NCBI GenBank assembly: GCA_026913215.1
Contig: JAPTYK010000001.1
Span: forward strand, 6,758,001 to 6,822,000
Source: Streptomyces diastatochromogenes
GTDB taxonomy: Bacteria; Actinomycetota; Actinomycetes; Streptomycetales; Streptomycetaceae
Length of the DNA: 64,000 bases
Direction: 5' to 3'
Numbering within the stretch: the first letter of the stretch is position 1; the number at the start of each line of letters is the position of its first letter. The notes below the pieces were generated by a model. The model searched no databases, was not told where the DNA came from, and saw only the letters and a list, made by a program, of their open reading frames with translations. Below are positions 19,354-27,328 of this stretch, one piece after another. The position numbers were made by a program, and so were the translations under genes.

Positions 19354-19770
19354 TCAGGACCAGCCGTACCGTTCCACGAGCCGCCCCACCACCAGGTCGA
19401 AGCGGGGCCGGTCCAGGGCGCAGGCCTCGCGGCGCATCCCCGACTCGGACAGCCGCAGCACCCGGTCCAGGTCCACCCAGGACTCGCGCCGCTCGCTGTC
19501 CCAGGACCCCGTTCCGATCGCGACCCACTCCCGGTCGTGGTCGTGCCGCTTGCTGGACAGCTGGACGGCGAGCAGGGTGCCGGACTCCTCCCGCGCCACC
19601 ACGAGCACCGGCCGGTCCTTGCCCCTGCCGTCGTTCTCCTCGAACGGCACCCAGGTCCAGACGATCTCCCCGGGGTCGGGCGCCCCGTCGCAGTCCGGGG
19701 CGTAGGAGGTGCGGACGGGCCCGATCAGGTGCGGATCGGCCTCGGTCGTGGAGTGCGGATACGTCGTCAT
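19354..19770 (-). CDS. PemK/MazF-like protein, no antitoxin partner
   Basis: An intact 138-residue protein. After a ~25-residue N-terminal extension comes a PemK-like beta-barrel: IVWTWVPFEENDGRGKDRPV (the GKxRP loop), VLVVAREESGTLLAVQLSS and REWVAIGTGSWDSERRESWV. PemK/MazF toxins are mRNA endonucleases, but solitary actinobacterial members of this kind are not proven toxins. No antitoxin-sized gene is adjacent. It converges with the PARG gene with nine bases between stops. Confidence 0.85.
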   Translation of the reverse strand: MTTYPHSTTEADPHLIGPVRTSYAPDCDGAPDPGEIVWTWVPFEENDGRGKDRPVLVVAREESGTLLAVQLSSKRHDHDREWVAIGTGSWDSERRESWVDLDRVLRLSESGMRREACALDRPRFDLVVGRLVERYGWS

Positions 19771-19900
19771 GGGGGCCACCGTAGGGCCTGCCGGGACAGC
19801 TGCGGAGCCCGCGCCCCGCCTGACATGCGGGTTCCGTACCCCCGTGCCAGGCTGAGGGGACACGGACCACCGTCCGACACCCGTCACGGGAGGCACGATC

Positions 19901-20071
19901 GTGGGCAAGAAACAGACCCGGACGAACCGGGGAGCCCGTACCGGCGGCCATGAGCACCGCGCGGACGCGGTGGCGAAGGAGAAGAGCGCCCCGGCCCCCG
20001 CGAGGGAGACGTCGCTGCCCCTCGTGGAGCACGCGTCCCACCGCAAGGAGCGGAAGTTCGGGCACAACTGA
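19901..20071 (+). CDS. Small basic protein of unknown function
   Basis: A 56-residue protein starting GTG at 19901 (GGGAGG eight bases upstream) and ending at the TGA 20069-20071. It begins GKKQTRTNRGARTGGHEHR and ends HASHRKERKFGHN, so it is very basic and probably disordered. Clean ribosome site, high third-position GC and a perfect terminator 19 bases later support a real gene. I do not recognise it. Confidence 0.65.
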   Translation: MGKKQTRTNRGARTGGHEHRADAVAKEKSAPAPARETSLPLVEHASHRKERKFGHN

Positions 20072-20090
20072 GGCCGAGCGGAGCGCGGAA

Positions 20091-20121
20091 AGGGCCCGGT
20101 GCCGTGACGGCACCGGGCCCT
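20091..20121. terminator. Bidirectional terminator
   Basis: A perfect 13-bp inverted repeat (AGGGCCCGGTGCC / GGCACCGGGCCCT, 5-nt loop) lies between the convergent 19901-20071 gene and the SPFH gene. Confidence 0.85.
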
Positions 20122-20132
20122 GCCGAGCGTGG

Positions 20133-21545
20133 TTACCGTCCGTCGCCGACGGGGATCTCCACGCTCTCCTCGGCCCGGGGGGCCGGCGGAACCGCACCGC
20201 CCAGCTTCTCCTGCGTCGCGGGGCTCATCGTGGCCAGGAGCTGGCGGGCCAGGCCGAGGCCCGTTCCGCCCATGGTGAGGGCCTTGGCGAAGACGTCGGC
20301 CATGCCGTCGGCGCCGTTGAGCAGGACCATCTGGTCGACGTTCCCGAAGGCGGAGGCGCCCGCGGAGACGATCTCCGGCCACTTCTCGGCCAGCTGCTGG
20401 GCGACCACGGCCTCCTGGTTCTCGGCGAGGGCCGCCGCCCGCGCCTTGATGGCCTCGGCCTCCGCCAGGCCCTTCGCGCGGGTGGCTTCGGCGACCGCGA
20501 GGCCCTTGGCGTGCTGCGCCGCCGCCTCGGCCTCACCGGTGAGCCGGGTCGCCGTGGCCCGGGCCGCGCTCGCGAGCTCCGTCTCCTTCGCCTCGGCCTC
20601 GGCGGCCGAGATCCGGGCGTCGCGCTCGGCCGCGGCCAGCGTCCGGGTCTCGTACGCCATCGCGTCGGCCGGCTTGCGGACCTCCGCCTGGAGCTGCTGC
20701 TCCTTGCGCAGGCCCTCCAGCTCGGCGACCCGGGTCTCCTGGACGACGACCTCCTGGCGCGAGGCCGCGTCGGCGAGCGGGCCGGCCTGCCGGGCACGGG
20801 CCGAGGCCTGGTCCCGCTCGGCCTGGTAGCCCGCCTGGAGGATCTCGCTGTCGCGGGTCGCCTCCGACATGCGCGCCGCGGCCTGCTGCTCGGCCTCGGT
20901 CGCCCGCCGGTTCGCCTCCGCCTGCGCGATCCGCGCGTCCCGCTGGACGGCGGCCGCGTGCGGGGCGGCCAGGTTCTTGATGTACCCGGTCGGGTCCTCG
21001 ATCTCGTGGATCTGCAGCGAGTCGACGATCAGGCCGAGCTTCTCCATCTCCGTGCCACAGGCCGACCGCGCCTGTCCGGTCAGCTTCTCCCGGTCACGGA
21101 TCATGTCCTCGACCGTCAACCCGCCGACGATGGCGCGGAGATGACCGGCGAAGACGATGTGCACCCGCTCGCTCATGAGCTTCTGCTGGTCGAGGAAGCG
21201 GCGGGCGGCGTTGGCGATCGACACGAAGTCGTCGCCGACCTTGAAGATCACCACACCGCGGACCTTCAGCGGAATGCCCTGGTGGGTGACGCACTCGACG
21301 GACAGCTGCGTCTCGTTGAGGTCCAGCGAGAGCTTGCGCACCGCCTGCACGCCGGGGAGCACGAGGGTGCCGCGACCGGTGACGATGCGGAACCCCATGC
21401 CCGTGCCGAGGCCCTCCATCTTGTGGTTGGAACCGGAGATGATCAGCGCCTCGTTGGGCTCCGCGACGCGCCACATCATCTTGAACACACCGATCAGAAC
21501 GACGAGCGCGCCGACGACGACGCCCGCCAGAATGCCGATGCCCAT
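20133..21545 (-). CDS. SPFH/flotillin-family membrane scaffold protein
   Basis: Intact, about 470 residues. One N-terminal membrane helix (GILAGVVVGALVVLIGVF) precedes an SPFH/band-7 domain: EPNEALIISGSNHK, GRGTLVLPGVQAVRKLSLDL and SERVHIVFAGHLRAIVGGL. A long Ala/Glu coiled coil (residues ~190-400) and a short C-terminal segment follow, the layout of flotillins such as YuaG/FloT. Flotillins organise membrane microdomains. The ATG at 21545 was preferred over the TTG at 21551 because of its spacing from AAGGGGG. The ribosome site lies in a hairpin (see 21557-21590). The upstream OB-fold gene is the likely NfeD-type partner. Confidence 0.92.
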   Translation of the reverse strand: MGIGILAGVVVGALVVLIGVFKMMWRVAEPNEALIISGSNHKMEGLGTGMGFRIVTGRGTLVLPGVQAVRKLSLDLNETQLSVECVTHQGIPLKVRGVVIFKVGDDFVSIANAARRFLDQQKLMSERVHIVFAGHLRAIVGGLTVEDMIRDREKLTGQARSACGTEMEKLGLIVDSLQIHEIEDPTGYIKNLAAPHAAAVQRDARIAQAEANRRATEAEQQAAARMSEATRDSEILQAGYQAERDQASARARQAGPLADAASRQEVVVQETRVAELEGLRKEQQLQAEVRKPADAMAYETRTLAAAERDARISAAEAEAKETELASAARATATRLTGEAEAAAQHAKGLAVAEATRAKGLAEAEAIKARAAALAENQEAVVAQQLAEKWPEIVSAGASAFGNVDQMVLLNGADGMADVFAKALTMGGTGLGLARQLLATMSPATQEKLGGAVPPAPRAEESVEIPVGDGR

Positions 21546-21556
21546 GGACAAGGTCC

Positions 21557-21590
21557 CCCTTCACCGGGGCCGAGCGGTCCCGGTGAAGGG
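21557..21590 (-). promoter_or_regulatory. Leader hairpin covering the SPFH ribosome-binding site
   Basis: A perfect 12-bp inverted repeat (arms 21557-21568 and 21579-21590, 10-nt loop). In the minus-strand transcript the second arm ends in GGTGAAGGG, which is also the start of the AAGGGGG ribosome site about 9 nt before the SPFH ATG. The hairpin could end the upstream transcript or restrict SPFH translation. Confidence 0.55.
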
Positions 21591-21628
21591 AGTGTGCGCC
21601 CGTGACGGGCGCGTCCTCAACGGTTTGG

Positions 21629-21859
21629 TCAACTGTCGTACGCGGCTGTGACATAGACGGTGCGTGGAGGGAGATGTTCCATGACCATCACCACCGTTCC
21701 GACCTCGATCCGCTCCTTCGGCGAGGCGGGATACGCGAGGAAGTGCTCGGCACCACCGCGGATCCGGACGATCACCTCGCCGACGAGACCGGGGCCGACG
21801 GTGCCGGTCACCCGGCCGGGCAGTCCCACCATCGAGCTGTCCATCGACTCGTCGTCCAT
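21629..21859 (-). CDS. Small NfeD-like OB-fold protein, likely SPFH partner
   Basis: An intact 76-residue protein. After an acidic start the sequence has the strand-turn pattern of an NfeD-type OB fold: GLPGRVTGTVGPGLVGEVIV, then GAEHFLAYPASPKERIEVGT and VVMVMEHLPPRTVYVTAAY. No membrane helix. NfeD-domain genes commonly sit beside SPFH genes and bind the scaffold, and here the SPFH gene follows on the same strand after 83 bases. The family call is by pattern only. Confidence 0.7.
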   Translation of the reverse strand: MDDESMDSSMVGLPGRVTGTVGPGLVGEVIVRIRGGAEHFLAYPASPKERIEVGTVVMVMEHLPPRTVYVTAAYDS

Positions 21860-21873
21860 GGCTGAACGGTACG

Positions 21874-22578
21874 TCAGATCCAGCCCTCCAGGGCGGAGAC
21901 GAACCCGTCGAAGTCGTCCCGGTGGACGGTGTGTCCCGCCCCCTTCACCGTACGGAGTTCGAATCCGCGCCCGGCGAGCATCCGGGCGTGCTCGGGCCGG
22001 ACCAGGACGCTCGGATCGGCGAGGGTGACGAGGGAGGGCACCACGGGCCGGGCGGGCCACAGGTCGGCGCCCACGAACGGCGTGAGGCCGTGGGCCGTCC
22101 GCTCGTCCCAGTCCCGTACCGACGCCATCTCGATGTCGACGTCCTCCTCCGGCCAGTGCGGGTTGAAGCCCCTGATCTGCTCCCGGGTCATCGACTTGCC
22201 CCGGACGAAGAGCTCGGCCCGGTAGCCGCAGGGACCGGCCGCCAGGTGCCAGGCCGGGTCGGAGTACACCGCCCTGGCCGGCGCGAGGCGCTCCACCGCC
22301 CGCGCGAGGACGAGCCCGCCGAGCGAGTGGCCGATCGCCAGCTCCGCGCCGGCGGGAGGGTCTCGACGAGGTCGTCGGCGTGGTCCTCCGGGCGGTACGC
22401 CTCCGGGCCCGCGGCCCGGCCGCTCGCCCGTGCCCCGCAGGTCCACGGCGATCACCCGGTAGCCGCGCTCCGCGAGCGCCGGTCCGACCCGGCGCCAGGT
22501 GCGGTGGTCGGCCATGATGCCGTGGACGAGCAGGGCGGTCCGGTCACCGGATCCCCAGGTGGTGGTGTGCAGTCGCAT
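21874..22578 (-). CDS. Alpha/beta hydrolase, local compensating frameshifts
   Basis: A 230-residue soluble hydrolase. Oxyanion region LLVHGIMADHRTWRRVGPAL, nucleophile elbow IGHSLGGLVLA, and catalytic His in VKGAGHTVHRDDFDGF. Between 22340 and 22420 the reading shows Arg/Pro/Gly-rich text; another frame there gives EAYRPEDHADDLVETLPA, which fits the family, so two offsetting indels are likely. Substrate unknown. It ends 14 bases before the OB-fold gene start and may be co-transcribed with it. Confidence 0.85.
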   Translation of the reverse strand: MRLHTTTWGSGDRTALLVHGIMADHRTWRRVGPALAERGYRVIAVDLRGTGERPGRGPGGVPPGGPRRRPRRDPPAGAELAIGHSLGGLVLARAVERLAPARAVYSDPAWHLAAGPCGYRAELFVRGKSMTREQIRGFNPHWPEEDVDIEMASVRDWDERTAHGLTPFVGADLWPARPVVPSLVTLADPSVLVRPEHARMLAGRGFELRTVKGAGHTVHRDDFDGFVSALEGWI

Positions 22579-22639
22579 GGTGCCGCCTCTCCTGCGGTGT
22601 CTCGGTGCTCGGCGGGTGCCGGCGCGGGTCGGGCGCGGG

Positions 22640-23911
22640 TCAGCGCACGCCGCGGATGGGGCGCACGGCCAGCGCGCCGAGTACCGACAGTACGGCCGCG
22701 ATCAGGAACAGCGCCGTGTATCCGCCACTCAGCGAGACGATGAGCGAGGCCACGAAGGGGGCGACGATCTGCGGTCCGGCGTTGGCGACGTTGAGGACGC
22801 CCATGTCCCGGGCCGCGTCCTCGGCCTTGGGCAGCACCATGGTCACCAGGGCGGTGTCGACGGCCATGTAGCAGCCGAAGCCGAGGCCGTTGACGACGGA
22901 GAAGGCCAGCATCGCGGCCCAGCTGTCGGAGACGGCGGGGACGAGCAGCGCGACGGCGGCGAGCACGGCGGAGGCGCCGACGAAGAGCTTGCGGCGGTCG
23001 AAGCGGTCCGAGAGCCAGCCGCCGAGGACGGTGGAGACCACCATGGCGACCGAGTTGACCGGCATGAGGATCGCCACGGCCTCCTCGGGGCTCAGTCCGG
23101 CGGGCAGGACGGTGTGGTCCTTGAGGATGTACAGCTGGAACCCGGCCACCGAGAAGTAGCCGAGGATGAGCAGGGCGCGGCCGATGAAGGCCCAGCGGAA
23201 GTCGTGGTTCCGCAGGGCGCTGCCGAAGGCCGCGAGCTGTTGCCGGACCGGCAGCGGCGCCTTCGGGGCCATGCGCTCCTCGCGGGCGCAGGCGGTGAAC
23301 AGTACGGCGGTGGCGGCGACGATCGCGCCGAAGACGAGGTAGCCGGTGCGGTAGTGCTCGGAGAAGGCCGCGCCGACGAGGGCGCCGATCGTGGAGCCGA
23401 CGGGGAGGCCGAGACCGACGGCGGCCGAGGCCTTGCCGCGCGAGGCCAGGGGGATCCGGTCGGGGACGACGGAGGTGAGGGCCGCCTGGTAGATGTTCAT
23501 GACGGCCTGCCCCAGACACCAGGCGATGGTGACGAGCAGGATCGTGTGGACGCTGCCGAGGAGCAGCATCACGGGGAGGGCGAGCAGGCCGCCGGCCAGG
23601 ATCCACGGGTTGCGGCGGCCCGAGCGGTCCGAGAGGGCGCCCGCGACCGGGTTGAAGACCGTGGCGAAGATCGCGGATATGCCGGAGACGAGGCCGAAGT
23701 TCGCCACCTTGTCGGCGGGGTCGATGGCCTCGATCTGGAGCGCGAGGAGCATGCCGGGGACGCCGATGTACAGGGCGTACATCGCGGTGTTCCCGGCGAG
23801 CAGCAGGGGCAGCAGGCCGCGCGTCGGCCGGGGGGCCGCGGGGGAGCCGGTGGCGGTGGCGGAGTCGGGGGCGCCCGTGTCGGAGCCGGTCCCGGGGGAG
23901 GAAAGGGCCAC
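22640..23911 (-). CDS. MFS transporter
   Basis: Intact, about 423 residues with 12 hydrophobic segments. Loop motifs GALSDRSGRRNPWILAGG (after TM2) and GGWLSDRFDRRKLFVGA (after TM8) are the classic MFS A-type motifs, which suggests a proton-coupled sugar or drug porter. The GTG at 23911 was chosen for the AGGAGG six bases upstream. It is divergent from a LacI-type regulator with a double operator in the 154-bp gap, which points to control by a small, possibly sugar, ligand. TTGACA (plus 23977-23982) inside the operator can serve as its -35. Confidence 0.9.
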   Translation of the reverse strand: MALSSPGTGSDTGAPDSATATGSPAAPRPTRGLLPLLLAGNTAMYALYIGVPGMLLALQIEAIDPADKVANFGLVSGISAIFATVFNPVAGALSDRSGRRNPWILAGGLLALPVMLLLGSVHTILLVTIAWCLGQAVMNIYQAALTSVVPDRIPLASRGKASAAVGLGLPVGSTIGALVGAAFSEHYRTGYLVFGAIVAATAVLFTACAREERMAPKAPLPVRQQLAAFGSALRNHDFRWAFIGRALLILGYFSVAGFQLYILKDHTVLPAGLSPEEAVAILMPVNSVAMVVSTVLGGWLSDRFDRRKLFVGASAVLAAVALLVPAVSDSWAAMLAFSVVNGLGFGCYMAVDTALVTMVLPKAEDAARDMGVLNVANAGPQIVAPFVASLIVSLSGGYTALFLIAAVLSVLGALAVRPIRGVR

Positions 23912-23969
23912 TTTGCCCTCCTGAGGAGATCGCCCGATGCGGGGGCGAGAAGCGGATTGAACGGTACAG

Positions 23970-23994
23970 TTACACGTGTCAATGACACGTGTGA
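23970..23994. promoter_or_regulatory. Double operator between MFS and LacI-family genes
   Basis: Two adjacent near-copies of TGACACGTGTCA (TTACACGTGTCA at 23970-23981 and TGACACGTGTGA at 23983-23994), separated by one A. Together they form a perfect 21-bp palindrome at 23972-23992. Each half has the central CG expected of LacI-family operators. Confidence 0.8.
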
Positions 23995-24065
23995 GCATGT
24001 GTAGCACTCGTTTCCGGCCATCCGCCAGAGCCGGGGCCGGATTGTTCTGGAAAGATGCCGGATCG

Positions 24066-25097
24066 ATGAGCCAGCCAACCGAACAGTCCCCCGAACGCCC
24101 CTCCGGGCGCGCGGTCCCGACGAGTGCCGACGTCGCGCGCCTCGCGGGCGTGTCCTGGGCCACCGTCTCGTACGTCCTGAACAACACCTCGGCCGTCCGC
24201 ATCAGCGAGCCCACCCGGCAGCGGGTGCGCGAGGCCGCCGAGGAGCTGGGCTACGTGCCGCACGCCGCGCCCGCAGCCTGCGCGCGGGCCACAGCCGCAT
24301 GGTGCTGCTCCCGACCCCCCACGTCGCGGTCGGGTCGCTGTACAGCCAGTTCTTCAACGAGTTCCAGTGGGCCCTGCGCCGCCTCGACTACACGGTCGTG
24401 CAGTACGGCAGCGTCGGCCTGGAGCCCGGGGAGGCCGCCCGCGCCTGGGCCGAGCTGCGGCCGGTGGCCGTGGTCTCCCTCGGCGAGGTCGAGCTCACCG
24501 GGCAGGGCGTCGAGATCCTCAAGCGGTCCGGCGCGCGGGCCGTGATCACCCTCGGCACCCGGCGCGTCGACGGCACCCGCGCCCTGGTCATGGACCAGGG
24601 GCGGGTCGGCGAGGTGGCCACCGAGCACCTCCTGGAGACCGACCGGCGCCGGATCGGCGTCGTCGTGCCCGAGGAGCCGGGCCTCACCATGTTCTCCGGA
24701 CCCCGCCTCGACGGGGCGCGCCGCGCCGCCGAGGGCGCCGGGGCCACCGTCGTGCCCTGCCGCTGCGGTACGAGGAGGAGTCGGCGGAGGCGCTCGCCGG
24801 ACGCTGGCGCGAGCTGGGGCTCGACGGCGTCTTCGCGTACAACGACGAGTACGCGATGCTCCTGATGCGGGCGCTCCAGGACGCCGGGATCTCCGTGCCC
24901 GGGGAGACCGCCGTGATCGGCGCCGACGACCTGCTCCTCGGCCGGCTGCTGCGGCCCCGGCTCTCCACCGTGCGGATCGACATGGTGGGCGGCCGCGAGC
25001 TGGCGGAGCTGGTCGACCGCGCCGTACGGGAACCGGACACCGTGCCCCTCTCCGGGACCTGCTCGACTCGCGGGTCGTCCGGCGGGAGTCCAGCTGA
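24066..25097 (+). CDS. LacI-family transcriptional regulator, three frameshifts
   Basis: The N-terminal HTH is clear: TSADVARLAGVSWATVSYVL, then the hinge region (QRVREAAEELGYVPHAAARS). The ligand domain is spread over the other frames: MVLLPTPHVAVGSLYSQFF, ARAVITLGTRRVDGTRALVM, RIGVVVPEEPGLTMFSGPR, LDGVFAYNDEYAMLLMRALQ and VIGADDLLLGRLLRPRLSTV, ending DLLDSRVVRRESS. Slips lie near 24275, 24765 and 25060. It most likely represses the divergent MFS gene and itself through the double operator. Confidence 0.9.
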
Positions 25098-25165
25098 GTG
25101 CGGGGCTCCGGCCGGGGTCCGGCTCCGGGCGGGCGGGGCTCCGGCCGAGCGCTTAGCTTCGGTGC

Positions 25166-25434
25166 ATGAGCACAGTTCCGAAGCGGTTCGAGATCCTGCT
25201 GGTGCCCGAGCACGTCGAGGACCGGGGCGGCGCCTCCGTCGCGGACAGCGCCGTCCGCTCGGCCGTGGTCGAGGCCACCGGGCGGCACGGCGAGACGGGC
25301 TATCCGATCTACGAGGGGCACGGCGTCCGGGCCGACATCGATCCCGGACGCTCACCGTGGAGGCGGTGCTCGTCGACGGCCACGAGCTCGACTACGGCCT
25401 CACGGCCCTGGTCCGCCCCGCCGTGACCCGCTGA
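25166..25434 (+). CDS. Small conserved-looking protein of unknown function, one frameshift
   Basis: About 88 residues. It starts STVPKRFEILLVPEHVEDRG, and after one missing G near 25348 continues LTVEAVLVDGHELDYGLTAL to the TGA at 25432. The middle has ATGRHGETGYPIYEGHGVRA. It looks like a small soluble alpha/beta protein. No family recognised. Confidence 0.6.
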
Positions 25435-25575
25435 CCGCCGCGCCCCGCCCCGGTGGCCCGAAGGGGCCCCGTTGACAGGGCGGGCCGTGCGGCAGAGACT
25501 CTGCGCGCCCCATCGGGCGAAGATTGTTTCACCAGGCGAACAGAGTCGTTCCGCAGGTCACGTGGGAGAGAACCG

Positions 25576-26760
25576 ATGAGCATCCGCGACGTCTACATCG
25601 TCGACGCCGTCCGCACCCCGATCGGGAAGTTCGGGGCGCCCTCGCCTCCGCCCGCCCCGACGACCTCGCGGCCCATGTCGTCCGCGCGCTCGTCGACCGC
25701 TCGCCCGCGCTCGACCCCGCGCGCGTGGACGACGTCTACTTCGGCGACGCCAACGGCGCGGGCGAGGACAACCGCGACGTCGCGCGGATGGCCGTCCTGC
25801 TCGCCGGACTGCCCGTCACCGTCCCCGGCGTCACCGTCAACCGCCTCTGCGGCTCCGGCCTCGAAGCCGTCGTCCAGGCGGCCCGCGCCATCGCCCTCGG
25901 TGACGCCTCCGTGGCGATCGCGGGCGGCGTGGAGTCGATGTCCCGCGCCCCCTGGGTCCTGCAGAAGCCCGAGCGGGCCTTCCCGCCGCCACCAGCAGCT
26001 CCACTCCACGACCCTCGGCTGGCGCATGACGAACCCGAAGATGCCCGCCGAGTGGACGGTCGCGCTCGGCGAGGGCGCCGAGCTGATCGCCGACCGGCAC
26101 GGCATCACCCGCGAGCGGCAGGACGCCTTCGCCCTCGCCAGCCACCGCAAGGCGGCCGAGGCCTGGGCGAAGGGGCTCTACGACGACGAGGTCGTCCCGT
26201 ACCCCGGGGCGGAGCTCGCCCGCGACGAGTGCATCCGCGACTCCACGTCCATGGAGGCCCTCGCCAAGCTCAAGCCCGCCTTCCGCGCCGAGGGCGGCAC
26301 CGTCACCCCGGGCAACTCCTCGCCGCTCAACGACGGCGCCGCCGCCCTGCTCCTCGTCGACGAGGACGGACTGCGCGAGACCGGCCGCGAGCCCCTCGCC
26401 CGGATCCGCACCTCCGCGGTCACCGGCATCGAGCCGCAGCTCTTCGGCCTCGGCCCGGTCGAGGCGGTCCGCCGGGCCCTGGGGAAGGCCGGGCGCTCCT
26501 TCGCCGACCTGAGGACCTTCGAGCTCAACGAGGCCTTCGCGGCCCAGGCGCTCGGCTGCCTCGCGGAATGGCCGGAACTGGACCCCGAGATCGTGAACCC
26601 GCGCGGCGGGGCGGTCGCGCTGGGCCACCCGCTGGGCGCGTCCGGCGCCCGGCTGGCCGGCTCGGTGGCGCACCAGCTCGCGGCGGCCGGCTCCGGCACG
26701 GGCCTCGCGGCGCTCTGCATCGGCGTCGGCCAGGGCATCGCGCTGGTCCTGGAGCGCTAG
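25576..26760 (+). CDS. Acetyl-CoA C-acyltransferase (thiolase), two frameshifts
   Basis: All three thiolase catalytic signatures are present: the nucleophilic Cys in VNRLCGSGLEAVVQAARA, GHPLGASGAR with its His near the end, and ALCIGVGQG with the second Cys. SIRDVYIVDAVRTPIGKFG is the N-terminal motif. Frame slips near 25637 and 25990 are repaired by small indels in C-rich runs. The protein is closest in wording to degradative acetyl-CoA or beta-ketoadipyl-CoA thiolases (PaaJ/PcaF type), but there are no catabolic neighbours to confirm the pathway. It ends at a strong shared terminator. Confidence 0.9.
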   Translation: MSIRDVYIVDAVRTPIGKFGAPSPPPAPTTSRPMSSARSSTARPRSTPRAWTTSTSATPTARARTTATSRGWPSCSPDCPSPSPASPSTASAAPASKPSSRRPAPSPSVTPPWRSRAAWSRCPAPPGSCRSPSGPSRRHQQLHSTTLGWRMTNPKMPAEWTVALGEGAELIADRHGITRERQDAFALASHRKAAEAWAKGLYDDEVVPYPGAELARDECIRDSTSMEALAKLKPAFRAEGGTVTPGNSSPLNDGAAALLLVDEDGLRETGREPLARIRTSAVTGIEPQLFGLGPVEAVRRALGKAGRSFADLRTFELNEAFAAQALGCLAEWPELDPEIVNPRGGAVALGHPLGASGARLAGSVAHQLAAAGSGTGLAALCIGVGQGIALVLER

Positions 26761-26800
26761 GACCTTTCCTCCGGATCGGGCCGGGCCCGCGGAACACGAC

Positions 26801-26835
26801 GCGAGGGGGTACGGAGGCTCTCCGTACCCCCTCGC
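26801..26835. terminator. Bidirectional terminator between thiolase and trxA
   Basis: A perfect 16-bp inverted repeat (GCGAGGGGGTACGGAG / CTCCGTACCCCCTCGC) with a 3-nt loop, between the convergent stops. Confidence 0.9.
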
Positions 26836-26841
26836 GGTGGG

Positions 26842-27207
26842 TCACTTCGCCTGCGCGGCCTCGATGGACTTGCGGACCTCGTCCATGTCCAGCTCGCGGG
26901 CCTGCCCGATGACGTCCTCCAGGGCGGCCTCCGGCAGCGCGCCGGGCTGCGCGAACACGGCCACGTTGTCGCGGACGATCATCAGGGTCGGGATCGAGCG
27001 GATCTCGAACGCGGCGGCCAGCTCCTGCTGCGCCTCGGTGTCCACCTTGGCGAAGACGAGGTCCTGGTGGCGCTCGGAGGCCGCCTCGAAGACCGGGCCG
27101 AACTGACGGCAGGGACCGCACCAGGAAGCCCAGAAATCGATCAGGACGAAGTCCCCTCCGCCCACGATCTCGTCGAAGTTGTCCTTGGTGAGCTCTACGG
27201 TGCTCAT
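26842..27207 (-). CDS. trxA: Thioredoxin
   Basis: An intact 121-residue thioredoxin. Active site DFWASWCGPCRQFGPVFEAA (WCGPC), cis-Pro loop IRSIPTLMIVRD, and C-terminal helix. The start at 27207 gives the standard family N-terminus (STVELTKDNFDEIV). It reduces protein disulfides with thioredoxin reductase, which is not in this window. A consensus SigR promoter lies 70 bases upstream, so it should be induced by thiol-oxidative stress. It is divergent from a flavoprotein disulfide reductase. Confidence 0.96.
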   Translation of the reverse strand: MSTVELTKDNFDEIVGGGDFVLIDFWASWCGPCRQFGPVFEAASERHQDLVFAKVDTEAQQELAAAFEIRSIPTLMIVRDNVAVFAQPGALPEAALEDVIGQARELDMDEVRKSIEAAQAK

Positions 27208-27276
27208 GCTGCCTGCCTTTCGGGTCCTGGCGTGGTCCTCGCGGTCCTCACGGTCCTCTGGGGACTCGCCCGGCAC

Positions 27277-27302
27277 AACGGCGTATCGAGCCGCGCTATT
27301 CC
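27277..27302 (-). promoter_or_regulatory. SigR-type promoter of trxA
   Basis: On the minus strand GGAAT (27302-27298) and GTT (27279-27277) are separated by exactly 18 bases. This fits the Streptomyces SigR consensus GGAAT-N18-GTT. A transcript would start near 27270 and carry a ~60-nt leader to the trxA ATG. Confidence 0.8.
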
Positions 27303-27328
27303 GCACCGCTGCCACCAGACTGGGACCC

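Noticed and set aside
19354..19770. A complete toxin-antitoxin module with the PemK-like gene
   Set aside because: No antitoxin-sized gene lies upstream or downstream on the same strand.
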